Source: Armatimonadota bacterium
Lineage (GTDB): Bacteria > Armatimonadota > Fimbriimonadia > Fimbriimonadales > ATM1
Length of the DNA stretch: 44,831 nucleotides
NCBI GenBank assembly: GCA_022567555.1
Contig: JADFGT010000004.1
Coordinates: forward strand, 18,392 to 63,222
Direction of reading: 5' to 3'
Shown: piece by piece, positions 7,345-16,632 of the stretch
Layout of the letters: every line of letters starts with the position of its first letter
How positions within the stretch are numbered: the stretch's first letter is position 1
Made by a program: the position numbers and the translations under genes
Notes under the pieces: generated by a model
Databases searched by the model: none
What the model was told of the DNA's origin: nothing
What the model saw: only the letters and a program-made list of their open reading frames with translations

Positions 7345-9557
7345 TCGCCAACCAGGGAACGTGGCCGATCGCGGCCGCCGGAAATAGCCGGCCGTTCTTC
7401 CCCGCGGGCTATCCCGCCAGTTTGCCGCAGGTGGTTTCTATCGGGGCCACGCGCTACGTTTCGCCCGCGCTCGAAAAAGGGTTTTTCACGAGCTATAGCA
7501 GTTTCGGCCTGCCGGACCGGTCCCGCAAGGTTGACCTGGCGGCCCCGTCCGCTGACTCAACAGCGCCCGTCGTTTCGATCAACTATGGGGGCGGCTACAC
7601 GGGCGGCGGCGGCACGTCCTATGCCTGTCCCACGGCGGTCGGAGCGTTCGCGCTCGCCGCGTCCGCCGGCATAGTGCGCTCCGAGATCCTCGACGCCTTC
7701 AAGGAGACGGCCGTCGTGAAGCCCGGCGACCCGGTGCCGAACGTGGATACCGGTTGGGGCGAAATTGATGTGGCGGCCGCCGTGGCAGCCGCTTCTGCGG
7801 GTATCAGGGGGATTGAGCCGGAGGAGGGGGCAGAGTTCCAGTATGAGACAGTTCGTTTCAAGTTCCGCCTGATTGATATCCGAACGGACAGCCCCGCGCC
7901 GGTGGTCACCATTGAGAGAACCGACGGCGGTTTCACTGCAGTTGTCCCCCCCGCCAACTATACGCTTCTTCCGGACCCGGCTAATCCGAGAATCTCTTGG
8001 ATCGAAGGCGAGGTCCGCTTAGTTGACGGGTCGGGAGGCGCCGAGGGCGGGTGGCGGATCAAGGTGGAGGGCACCGAGGTGCTCCCGGAGGTCACGGTCT
8101 ATTCGGACGAGCAGACCGTCGAGGTCGAGTATTTCGTCATCGCGGCTGGGCTGAACATGATCACGATCCCATATAGCCTCGCAGGCTCTTCCTCGCCGCC
8201 GGGCGGACGCAAACCGGAGAGTTTCTTCGATCCGGGCTTCACGATGTTCCGGTATGTGCCGGCGGTTGACCCGATGGGCAACCCGATCGGAAGTTACGCG
8301 CAGTACAGCGCGGCCGGTCCCAACACGCAAGATGCCGGATTCACTCCGAATTCCGCCGAAATAATCAAGCGGACCCAGGTCGGCGGCACGCCGATTGACA
8401 CACCTCAACAGGGGCCGTGGGGCGTAGGCTGGTGGCTGAACTCCGTGAGTGACTCCAGGATGGACCTCGAACTGGGTCCGGAAGAGGGCGTGAAGTATTA
8501 CAGAATCAAACTGGAGCCGGGCTGGAACCAGTTCGGAAACCCATACGAGTTCTTCGTGGACTGGAACACCGCGATGATCGTCGAGATTCCAACACTGCGG
8601 ATTCTGACGATTGACGAAGCGGTGGCTGCCCATATTCTTCTGGCGCAAGTGTTCCGATACGAACTGCTGCTCGGCGGAGCGAAGGCGTATACGTGGCGGA
8701 GCCCGCCCGACGGCCAACTGTATCCGTTCGAGTCGCACTGGGTCTTTACTTTCCAGGAGTGCTGGCTCCAACTTACTCCGATCCCGGCGCAGTTTCGCAG
8801 CCGCGGCCCCGCAGACCCGAGGGTGCGGGGCGACGGCTGGCTCATGCAGCTTACGGCCTCCTCAGGGGAAGCGCAAGATCCGGCGAACTATTTCGGCGTA
8901 ACGATGGACCTCAATGAGTCGTTTGATCTGGTGGCGGACCCGCCGGCTTCGCCGGGCGGCATCTCCCTTTGGTTCAACAGGGAGGGTGAGATGCCCCCGC
9001 TGGCACAGGACCTGAGGGCGCTGTCCTCCGGGCGCGAGACCTGGAGTTTCACCGTCAGGCCGAACCAGCCGAACGCCGATGTGATAATCCGCTGGAACGA
9101 CGTTGTGACGCCGACGAGAAGAATGCGGATGACCCTGAGGGACGAGGCCACTGCGCGCGTGCTGACGATGCGCACGAACGGAACGTATACCTTCCGCTCC
9201 AGTGAGAACATGACGCCGCGCACATTCACCATCACGGTGCAGCCCGAAGCCGTAGGCAGGCTGGTGATCGGCGCGGTGCGCGTGGCCGGAAACAGCCGGG
9301 GAGGAGGCGGGTACTCAATCCAGTACAGCCTGAACGTGGCCGCCGACGTCTCCATTCGCATCCTAAGGACCGACGGCCGCCTCGTGGCCGACCTGGAGTC
9401 GGCGAGCCGCTCCGCGGGATCGAACGCGGTTGTGTGGGACGGCCGTGACGAGCGCGGCGTGTCTGTTGCGCCCGGTGTTTACATGGTCCAGATAACGGCT
9501 GAAACGGCCGAGGGCGAGCGGGCGAGAACGACCACGCCGATCACCGTGATTCGCTAA
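7311..9557 (+). CDS. Subtilisin-family protease, 3' part: catalytic Ser, surface modules and FlgD-like Ig tail
   Basis: Continuation of the protease in the frame restored after the G tract; an independent start codon within this frame would be the TTG at 7422. The oxyanion Asn is in AAAGNSRP, just before 7422, and the catalytic Ser in GGTSYACPTA. Together with the Asp and His upstream this completes an S8 triad, so the two parts were one gene. Downstream are beta-rich modules with repeated GWNQFGNPY and LNMITIPYSL patterns, shared with the next gene. The C-terminus is a FlgD-like Ig domain (YSLNVAADVSIRILRTDGR ... GVYMVQITAE). Such tails are common on secreted proteins of Bacteroidota-like and Armatimonadota-like groups, where they serve in cell-surface sorting or attachment. 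The next start is 18 bp away. Confidence 0.85.
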   Translation, partial: LHPIEDELLQVIANQGTWPIAAAGNSRPFFPAGYPASLPQVVSIGATRYVSPALEKGFFTSYSSFGLPDRSRKVDLAAPSADSTAPVVSINYGGGYTGGGGTSYACPTAVGAFALAASAGIVRSEILDAFKETAVVKPGDPVPNVDTGWGEIDVAAAVAAASAGIRGIEPEEGAEFQYETVRFKFRLIDIRTDSPAPVVTIERTDGGFTAVVPPANYTLLPDPANPRISWIEGEVRLVDGSGGAEGGWRIKVEGTEVLPEVTVYSDEQTVEVEYFVIAAGLNMITIPYSLAGSSSPPGGRKPESFFDPGFTMFRYVPAVDPMGNPIGSYAQYSAAGPNTQDAGFTPNSAEIIKRTQVGGTPIDTPQQGPWGVGWWLNSVSDSRMDLELGPEEGVKYYRIKLEPGWNQFGNPYEFFVDWNTAMIVEIPTLRILTIDEAVAAHILLAQVFRYELLLGGAKAYTWRSPPDGQLYPFESHWVFTFQECWLQLTPIPAQFRSRGPADPRVRGDGWLMQLTASSGEAQDPANYFGVTMDLNESFDLVADPPASPGGISLWFNREGEMPPLAQDLRALSSGRETWSFTVRPNQPNADVIIRWNDVVTPTRRMRMTLRDEATARVLTMRTNGTYTFRSSENMTPRTFTITVQPEAVGRLVIGAVRVAGNSRGGGGYSIQYSLNVAADVSIRILRTDGRLVADLESASRSAGSNAVVWDGRDERGVSVAPGVYMVQITAETAEGERARTTTPITVIR

Positions 9558-9574
9558 GTGAGGAGAATAGAACG

Positions 9575-12322
9575 ATGAGAATCGAAGCGCGAAATTGCAT
9601 GAAACTGACCGCCGCTGCAGCATGTGTCATGGGGCTGGCCGCGACGGCCGCGGCGCAGCCGTGGTGGGACAAATGCTTCGACCCGATGAACACCGCGCCG
9701 CTGTCCCCGGACTGGGCTGTGGCGACGGTAGGCAACTCGATGATGGTCGTTGGGATCGGCTTCAGCGGGACGGCCACTTGGGGTCCGAACAGCCCGTGCG
9801 GAGCGCCGCCCGGAAACACTGCCCAGCCGGTAATTGGCTACATCATGCTGCGGATGGGCTCCACCGGAAGCATGCACAGCCCTGATGACACTTTGTGTGC
9901 CATCACCACCGGCGCCCCGTTCGCGGGCAACAACTGGAGTTACGCGACGATACGCGTCGTTGCAGGCGACGGGTCCGTGGACGACTCAAAGTTTGGCGAC
10001 GGCGGCTGGAATCTGTTTATCGGACCGCAAGCCTCGTTCCGAAGGATCCTCGCCATGCAGGAAGTTGCAGGCGGTGTGGAGGCTCAGTTGGTCGTACGTA
10101 GTGTCGGCGCATCCATTCGGTTTGAGTGGACGCTCACGAACACCAACGAAGACCAGGTTCAGGTCGGTCTGCGTCACACTTCTTGGCTGGGCATGCTGAA
10201 CAACAGCCGGGGGTTCTCCGGCTTCGGAGAGAACAACTACACATTGATGCCCTCGGGCCGCCCGCTGCGAATACATACAAACTTCGTACGGTCGGAGGAC
10301 CCGGTCAACTTCCCGGATCGTGTGGAATTCCTTTTCCGGCAGTCGGATCCATATCCGAGTTTGAGGGTGCTCACCGAGCCGGACCCTTTGCACCCGGACC
10401 AGGAGCGCGCCGACCGTCTTGTTATCGGCGACTGGTTATTCGTCGCAAGCCCGCTCTGGGAATCCGTGATACTGCCCGACGCGGCCACATTCGACACGAC
10501 GTTTGCTCTCTTCTTCGAGCCGGTGCAGGTCGCACCCGGCCAGTCCCGAACGATTGTCTACTACCTGGAACCCGCGTGGGCGAACAACGACGTGGACTTG
10601 GGCACGGACGGCGCGTTCGCCCTCACGTCCGAGGACCCGCAACTGATCACTTTCGACCCGAAGGGACTGAACCAACTGGATCCAAACCCGTTCTTCATCA
10701 CCGCTTGGGTGGACAATCAGTACGGCCAATTCGGCACATCGCAGGAACTGACGATGCGCAACGTGGAATTGTCGCTCGCTCTGCCGCAGGGCTTGGACTT
10801 TGCGCCGGGCGAGTCGGCCACGAAGAGCATCGCCGAGATCCCCCCGACGGGCGTACGAAGCGTGCAGTGGCAGGTCGTGGCCAACGGGTTGGAGACCGGA
10901 GACCTCCGATATAGGGTGACTTGCTCCGCCGGGCAGCCCGGTGTCAGCAAGGCGCTGAGCGATAATGTGATGGTGGCGGCGACGCCGGTCAAGGACTTTT
11001 TCGTCGGCCCGCAATTGATCGGCTTCCCGTGGCAGTTCACCAGCACGACGCTTACCGACATTCTGGGGCTGGGTTCGCCGGCCGACTTCGTTGCGTTCAA
11101 CTGGGACGTAACAGCCCAGAGTTACGCAGCCGCGATCGAGGCCGAGCGCGGCCGTGGGCAGTGGATCGTTGCCACCAGCGACTTCCCGGCGCACGTCCTG
11201 AACGGCGCTTCCTCGTTCGGTGACGAGGTGCCCGGCGAGTTCCACTTCATCCTCCGCCGAGGCTGGAACCTGATCTCCAACCCGTATCCGTATCCGGTCC
11301 AGCTGATTCATATGCTCGGAATGAGTGCGCGCGACCCGACCAATGTGTTCACATGGATTGAGTTGACGCAACTTGGGTGGATTCGCAGTGTGCTCTTCAG
11401 TTACAACACGATCATCGGGAGTTACGAGTTCTCGTCGGACCCGCAACAATTGCTCCTCCCGGGAGTTGGCTACTGGATCTACGTGAACAGTCCGGACAAC
11501 ATTCGACTGATCTGGCCGCCTGTATACGCACCGAATCTGCCCGGGTCGCCCCGGTCTGAACAGAACCCGTGGTCGGGACAGGACAACCAGTGGCGATTGC
11601 AGTTGGTGGCGCGCGGCGAGGGCCAGGGCGATCTCAGCAACTACATAGGGGTCGCGCCCACCAGAGGCGAGGCCGAAACGCTCTCCGTTCCTGAGCCTCC
11701 GGTTGTGCCCGACTCTAAGTTCCGGCTGGCGTTCGTGAAGAACAACCCGGCCGGCGAAGAGATGCGCTGGGCGCAAGACATCCGCGTAAGCGGCGGGCGT
11801 CACACTTTCGACATGGAGTTCGTGGCGTATGAGGCGGGAACCTACTCGATCTCCTGGCCTAACATAAGGCAGCTGCCGAGGAACACACGCGTGAGGATCA
11901 TGGACCTGCAGAGCGGCCAGTCGCGAGACCTGCGCATGAACTCGGCGTACACATTCACGATGGACGCAGCCGGCGTGCGCAAGTTCGAGGTGTCGATCGA
12001 GGCCGGCGCGGTCTCAAGGCCGGTAATCGGCAGCGTGCTCATCTCGTCGTCCACGCGCGACAGAACCGGACCGGTCACGATCCAATACGCGCTCTCGGCC
12101 GGCGCCGAGGTTTCGGTCCGGATTCTAAACACGGCAGGCCGTGAGGTGTACACCATCACTCGCGGCCGGTCTGAGAACGCCGGTGTGAACACGGTCAGTT
12201 GGTCGAAGCGCACGAACTCCGGCCGAGCGGTTGCGCCCGGCAACTACATTGTCGAGATCATTGCCGAGACGCCGGAAGGTGAGCGGGTCCGCGTCACTCG
12301 GCCCGTCATCGTGGTCCGCTAA
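9575..12322 (+). CDS. Large secreted surface protein with FlgD-like Ig tail
   Basis: A 915-aa exported protein of unknown role. The start ATG at 9575 follows GGAGAATAGAACG. A signal peptide ends near AAAQPWW. The middle holds beta-rich segments and two copies of a surface module typified by IGFPWQF and RRGWNLISNPYPYPV, related to those in the preceding protease. The last 85 residues form a FlgD-like Ig domain (QYALSAGAEVSVRILNTAGR ... NYIVEIIAET) that is clearly paralogous to the end of the protease. Shared tail, shared modules and an 18-bp gap suggest that the two are exported by the same route and act together at the cell surface. No enzyme motif is visible. Confidence 0.8.
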   Translation: MRIEARNCMKLTAAAACVMGLAATAAAQPWWDKCFDPMNTAPLSPDWAVATVGNSMMVVGIGFSGTATWGPNSPCGAPPGNTAQPVIGYIMLRMGSTGSMHSPDDTLCAITTGAPFAGNNWSYATIRVVAGDGSVDDSKFGDGGWNLFIGPQASFRRILAMQEVAGGVEAQLVVRSVGASIRFEWTLTNTNEDQVQVGLRHTSWLGMLNNSRGFSGFGENNYTLMPSGRPLRIHTNFVRSEDPVNFPDRVEFLFRQSDPYPSLRVLTEPDPLHPDQERADRLVIGDWLFVASPLWESVILPDAATFDTTFALFFEPVQVAPGQSRTIVYYLEPAWANNDVDLGTDGAFALTSEDPQLITFDPKGLNQLDPNPFFITAWVDNQYGQFGTSQELTMRNVELSLALPQGLDFAPGESATKSIAEIPPTGVRSVQWQVVANGLETGDLRYRVTCSAGQPGVSKALSDNVMVAATPVKDFFVGPQLIGFPWQFTSTTLTDILGLGSPADFVAFNWDVTAQSYAAAIEAERGRGQWIVATSDFPAHVLNGASSFGDEVPGEFHFILRRGWNLISNPYPYPVQLIHMLGMSARDPTNVFTWIELTQLGWIRSVLFSYNTIIGSYEFSSDPQQLLLPGVGYWIYVNSPDNIRLIWPPVYAPNLPGSPRSEQNPWSGQDNQWRLQLVARGEGQGDLSNYIGVAPTRGEAETLSVPEPPVVPDSKFRLAFVKNNPAGEEMRWAQDIRVSGGRHTFDMEFVAYEAGTYSISWPNIRQLPRNTRVRIMDLQSGQSRDLRMNSAYTFTMDAAGVRKFEVSIEAGAVSRPVIGSVLISSSTRDRTGPVTIQYALSAGAEVSVRILNTAGREVYTITRGRSENAGVNTVSWSKRTNSGRAVAPGNYIVEIIAETPEGERVRVTRPVIVVR

Positions 12323-12345
12323 CGCCGTCGCAACAGGAGAAGCCG

Positions 12346-12996
12346 TTGACAGGACGCTTGCTCCACATTCGGCTCAGAGGCCCGGGCCGGAGCCTCATGG
12401 CTCTGGCCCTGGTCGTTTGTACCGCGGCCGCATTCGCGCAGCCGCAGGCAGAACCTCGTTCTCTGCTGATGTTCCAGTTCGGTCTGGGCGACAACGCGTT
12501 CTCGCCTGAGGGTTACAAGACCGACGCCGAAATGACCCGGCTTTTCCGGCAAGCGCTTGCTAATGACAAACGGTTTCGCGTGAGCCTCTTCTCTCGGTCG
12601 CATCCGGCGGTCAAGCGTGCGCTCGCCGAGGGCTCGATCTCTGCGGGTGTGCTGTGGCCCCCGTTCACGGGAAAGAGCCGGGGCCGATATACAGCGCTCT
12701 CGCTCAGCGCGTTGATGCGGGCGGACCTGGCTGTGGCGGGCGTCGTCGAGTCCATTCAGTTCGATGGAGAGAAGAAGCAGAGCCGTCTGGTCGCTTCCAT
12801 TCTTATCTTCGACGTAAAGTCTCGGAAATTGCTCGGTAATGTAGTGCTGTCCGCCGTGGGGTCGGGAGAAACCGAAGCGGCCGCCGCGACTGCCGCGGTA
12901 GCGAAGTACATCGAAATTGTGGTGCCCCAAGTTATCGCGGTGTTGACTGCGCGGCCGAAGGAGAAGGAGCCGCCGGCGGGCGGCAGATACCGATGA
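12346..12996 (+). CDS. Small exported CsgG/TolB-N-like protein
   Basis: 216 aa, starting at a TTG (12346) with a good CAGGAGAAG ribosome binding site. A signal peptide ends near FAQPQ. The mature part alternates beta strands and helices (SLLMFQFGLGDNAF, LFRQALANDKRFRVSLF, DLAVAGVVESIQFD, ILIFDVKSRKLLG). This is the pattern of CsgG-like or TolB-N-like domains, in which a conserved pathway output is summed from several components. That assignment is by pattern only. The TGA overlaps the ATG of the LptD-like gene (ATGA), a sign of translational coupling. Confidence 0.6.
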   Translation: MTGRLLHIRLRGPGRSLMALALVVCTAAAFAQPQAEPRSLLMFQFGLGDNAFSPEGYKTDAEMTRLFRQALANDKRFRVSLFSRSHPAVKRALAEGSISAGVLWPPFTGKSRGRYTALSLSALMRADLAVAGVVESIQFDGEKKQSRLVASILIFDVKSRKLLGNVVLSAVGSGETEAAAATAAVAKYIEIVVPQVIAVLTARPKEKEPPAGGRYR

Positions 12997-14924
12997 AGCG
13001 CTGGGCAGGCGCACTCACTCTATTGCTCACAGTGGGTTGGGCGACGCCGGCCTGGGCCGTGGGCTCTATACGTCTCGCGGCCTATCCTGCGATCTCGGTC
13101 GCCGACGGGCGAAGCACAATCACCATCACCGCGGAGGTCCGGACAAGCAGCGGGTCGAAGGCGGCGGACGGCACCGTCGTTCGATTCAGCACAAACCTGG
13201 GGACTTTTCGGGAAGTGGACGTCAGCACCATTGCAGGTGTCGCCCGTGCGGTTCTCGTGGCGCCGAGCATTCCCGGAGTCGCCAAAGTATCGGTCAGTGT
13301 GCCCGGAGTCGCAACGAGTACGCTGGATATCGAGTTTGTGAAGGACCGTTCGGTGCTGGCCTCTGCCAGGCAGCATCTGGAAATTGTCGGTCCCGAATAC
13401 TTGGCCTATCACCCGGACCTGCGGCTTGTCTCCGCGACGGGCAGCGACCGGGGCGCATGGGTGAAGTATCGGGACATCCGCATTGAGTCCGACGACATGC
13501 AGGTTAACCTCTCGACGCTTTGGGTCGTAGCCATAAACGCGAAACTTACCGTCGGTGACAAGAGCCTGGAATGCCCGCGCCTGAAGTACAGTCTGAACCG
13601 CAGGCAGGGAACTGCGATTACGACCGCGGACGGCCGCCCGGGGTTTTACGGCCTAACGGCCGCCGAGCCCGGCGAGGTCGGGCGCAAGATGGCCGAGAAC
13701 GAGTTCGAGTTCGAAGACGTCGGCCTCGCCTCGACAAGCGTGCACGGCGATCGCATCATCGCTTTCCCGAACCGGGAGATTCAGTTCCACCGCGCCCGGC
13801 TTTACGTCGGCGACGTAAAGGTGATGAGTATGCCGCTCTACTCGATGCGGGCGAACACGGAGCCCGGCTCGCTCGGCGACAACGTGGTTAGTTACGCAAA
13901 CGGCGGCTTGGTGATTGACTATCCGTATTATGTGAAACTCTCGCCCAGCCAAACAAGCGTATTTCGCCTCAGGTCCGGCCAGAGCTACGGCCGGGGAGCA
14001 ACCGCAAGCGGCGGCGTCTTCCTGGATTGGGAAAACAAGTATTCGCGCGGCGACAGCATCGACGGATCGGTGGTTCTCGCCGGCATCGGCCGTAAAGACA
14101 TGGGCCTCAGTTGGCGTCACACACAACGGTTCGACAGCCGAACCACGATGCACGCATTCCTCGATTTTCCCAGTTTCCGCACGATGTACGGCGCCCTGAA
14201 CGCATCGCGCGGTTTCGACGGGTTCAGCGTGAATCTGACGGGCAGCAGCATGCGGTCGCTGCGCGGCAACACTTTCGAGAGCCAACGCCTGGACCTTTCG
14301 GCGGAAACTAACATGAAGCGATTGGGAAACCTGCCGCTGAACTATACCGTCGGGGTAACGGCTAACACATCGAGGGCTGTCTTGGGGACGACGCGCACGA
14401 GCCAAGAGGGATTCGGCCTGCGCAGCCGCTTGGTGCTTCTGCCCCAGCCGCTATGGGAGGGCGCAAACCTGAGTGGAGCAGTGACCGTGTCTAAGTTGTG
14501 GGGGACGAACACCGGTTCCGGCCCCGGGATCCTCGGCACACTGACCGTGGCGACTCCGTTCGGCCGCAACGGTTCTTTCCGCTTTTCTTATGACTACGCG
14601 CAGGATCCGTTCACCTCGTCGCTGACCGGCAAGCATCGGGTCAACGCAGAACTGTATTTTGACGCGGGCGACGTATCGCTGAGCCTCTTCGGCGCGAAGG
14701 GTCTGGACCTGGACAGCACGACATTCTACGCGGACGGATACCTGAACGTGAGCGGCCTCTGGCGGATCGGCACTCTCATCTCCTACGACCGGTTCATCGG
14801 CAGCACGGTCACCGACGAGACGATGATTCTCGGCTACCTTGTCGGAATGCGCGAGATCAGGCTCACCTACTCCAGAAGCACAGGCCGCTTCGGCTTTGAA
14901 CTTGTGAATGCTCCTTTCCGTTAG
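12993..14924 (+). CDS. LptD/OstA-like outer-membrane protein with N-terminal Ig (big-1-like) domain
   Basis: 643 aa with a signal peptide ending at AWAVG. Residues about 25-120 form an invasin/big-1-like Ig domain (SVADGRSTITITAEVR, then TNLGTF and GVARAVLVAP). A beta-jellyroll segment of OstA type follows (RDIRIESDDMQVNLSTLWVV, then LKYSLNRRQG), as found in LptA and the LptD N-terminus. The last roughly 380 residues are a predicted barrel with alternating, aromatic-terminated strands, ending FELVNAPFR. LptD places lipopolysaccharide in the outer leaflet with LptE. Here the Ig domain ahead of the jellyroll is unusual, and no lptE, lptA or msbA is adjacent, so a specialised paralogue is possible. 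Translationally coupled to the gene before and overlapping the next gene by 17 bp. Confidence 0.65.
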   Translation: MKRWAGALTLLLTVGWATPAWAVGSIRLAAYPAISVADGRSTITITAEVRTSSGSKAADGTVVRFSTNLGTFREVDVSTIAGVARAVLVAPSIPGVAKVSVSVPGVATSTLDIEFVKDRSVLASARQHLEIVGPEYLAYHPDLRLVSATGSDRGAWVKYRDIRIESDDMQVNLSTLWVVAINAKLTVGDKSLECPRLKYSLNRRQGTAITTADGRPGFYGLTAAEPGEVGRKMAENEFEFEDVGLASTSVHGDRIIAFPNREIQFHRARLYVGDVKVMSMPLYSMRANTEPGSLGDNVVSYANGGLVIDYPYYVKLSPSQTSVFRLRSGQSYGRGATASGGVFLDWENKYSRGDSIDGSVVLAGIGRKDMGLSWRHTQRFDSRTTMHAFLDFPSFRTMYGALNASRGFDGFSVNLTGSSMRSLRGNTFESQRLDLSAETNMKRLGNLPLNYTVGVTANTSRAVLGTTRTSQEGFGLRSRLVLLPQPLWEGANLSGAVTVSKLWGTNTGSGPGILGTLTVATPFGRNGSFRFSYDYAQDPFTSSLTGKHRVNAELYFDAGDVSLSLFGAKGLDLDSTTFYADGYLNVSGLWRIGTLISYDRFIGSTVTDETMILGYLVGMREIRLTYSRSTGRFGFELVNAPFR

Positions 14925-16632
14925 CGTCCTGGCCGCCGGCTCGGTTGCCGGCGGGTTCGGCCAGTTCGCATTCACACACCAACACGTCCTCGCCACCTTT
15001 GAGGTCGGTCCGGCAGCGTTCCGGGCCAACGCGCCTTCGGCAGTAGAGATTCGATTTGGGCCGGAGCGCACGGGATTCAACGCGCGGCGCCTCACGCGCT
15101 ACATGAAGACACTGAGCATGCGCCCGGAGCCGCGCGCTCCGCTGCGCATAGCGTTTGAAACGACCTCGTTGGGATTCTCGCTCGAGTTCCGGGACGGTCT
15201 GCGTTTTGAGGCAAGCGGCATCGTGCCGCCCTTCATCACGTGGGCTGAAGGAAGCGTGGGCCCGGGCGTGCCCTCCGCGCCCAGCCGGTGGGCATTGCTG
15301 TCTTGGCCGACGCCGCATCCGCCGATCCTACTTGTCTTCCCGACGAGGCCGGCGAGCCTGATCGCGCGAAGGACCGAACGAGGGTTCGTTCTGGAGGCTC
15401 AAGAGGGCTATTCGGGTTGGGTGCGAGTGCGCGCGCCGTTCGGGATGACGGAGATTGCCGCGACGAGCGCGTCCGAGCTCGGACGCCTCGTGGAGAGAAT
15501 AACCCCGCACTTGGAGCGTCTCACGGCGCCAGCGCCGAAACTCGTTGGGTTCTCGGTTGAGGAGGATTCGAACGGGCTGACGGCAGTGTGGCGTTTCGAC
15601 CGGCCGGGGGCGCTGGTGCCCGCCCCGCTGATAGCCCGGCGCCGCTCCGGCAACGTGAAACTGCTTTCGGGCTTGCGCCGCGCCGGTGCGAGCGAGTCCG
15701 GCGACCTGTGGGAGTGCGAAGGGACCGAGTTGAACGTTCGGTTTCTGGCGCGGAGGTTGCCGCCCGGCGCTGCGGTTGTCCGTCCTCCGTCGTCTCCTCC
15801 TGCGCTGCCCGCCACGGTCTCGCACATTGACGCGGAATCGGTCGCGGACGCGGCGATGCTGCGGCTCTCAGGGCTCGCCGACGAACTTCTGACCAACAGC
15901 CTGGCCACGGCCGTTCAGGCCTTCGGAGAGGAGCGCAGGCGAGACCGGGAGCCGGTGACCGGCAGTCCCATCATGTTCGATCGTTCGGGCAGGGGCTCGC
16001 GTCTGGCGGCTGCGCACGCTCTGGCGGTCGCTGCTGCGCTCGGGGAGCCGGTATCTTCCCAGGACGGCCTCTTGGGGAGCATTGACTGGGTGACCTGGCT
16101 TCCGGCGGGTCAAGATGAGAGAGAGCGTCTCGAAGCGGCGGCGATTCTGGCCGTGGCCGCCGCGCTCAGCAATTCTCCGGAAGACCGCGTGCTGGGGGCG
16201 ATGGCTGAGACTGCGGTTGCGGCCTCCGGCGGGCCTCTTCTGCATCCGTTCCACATCTTGCGGGCTTGGATCTATCCTCACCCGTCGCGCCTGTCGCTTC
16301 GGCCGCCGGGTTGGTGGACGGCGCTTCAGTCGCCGGTTCGGACCCTTAGTGCGGGAGTGAAGGCGAGGGCCGAAGGCAACAGCGTCCTGATCGAAGGGCT
16401 GGCTCTTAACACAGATCCAATCGAGGTCCGGTTTCGCAGCGATGCCCCTCTGGCAGCGGCGGACAGCCTTAACCTAAGCGACGTACAGATTCGGGAGGAC
16501 GCCGGTGAGTTCCGTTTCTTGCTGCGGCCTGACAGGCCGGGCGTTTGGCGGCTTAGACTGTCCCGGCCGTCTTCCTCGGCGCCCATTCCGATGGGGGCCC
16601 CAGGTCCTGGTTATAGTGAAGCCCCACGTTGA
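14908..16632 (+). CDS. Unknown exported protein, last gene of the envelope operon
   Basis: 574 aa. ATG 14908 lies inside the 3' end of the LptD-like gene (17-bp overlap). A signal-peptide-like start (LLSVSVLAAGSVAGGFG) is followed by a beta-rich first half (two or three possible Ig-like or sandwich domains), an Ala/Leu-rich helical segment at about 325-450 (LRLSGLADELLTNSLATAV; EAAAILAVAAALSNSPED), and a short beta domain at the end. I recognise no family. Coupling to the LptD-like gene suggests a shared envelope role. Its last 80 bp overlap the 3' end of nadB on the other strand, which is unusually long for convergent genes; one of the two stops may not be the functional end. Confidence 0.6.
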   Translation: MLLSVSVLAAGSVAGGFGQFAFTHQHVLATFEVGPAAFRANAPSAVEIRFGPERTGFNARRLTRYMKTLSMRPEPRAPLRIAFETTSLGFSLEFRDGLRFEASGIVPPFITWAEGSVGPGVPSAPSRWALLSWPTPHPPILLVFPTRPASLIARRTERGFVLEAQEGYSGWVRVRAPFGMTEIAATSASELGRLVERITPHLERLTAPAPKLVGFSVEEDSNGLTAVWRFDRPGALVPAPLIARRRSGNVKLLSGLRRAGASESGDLWECEGTELNVRFLARRLPPGAAVVRPPSSPPALPATVSHIDAESVADAAMLRLSGLADELLTNSLATAVQAFGEERRRDREPVTGSPIMFDRSGRGSRLAAAHALAVAAALGEPVSSQDGLLGSIDWVTWLPAGQDERERLEAAAILAVAAALSNSPEDRVLGAMAETAVAASGGPLLHPFHILRAWIYPHPSRLSLRPPGWWTALQSPVRTLSAGVKARAEGNSVLIEGLALNTDPIEVRFRSDAPLAAADSLNLSDVQIREDAGEFRFLLRPDRPGVWRLRLSRPSSSAPIPMGAPGPGYSEAPR

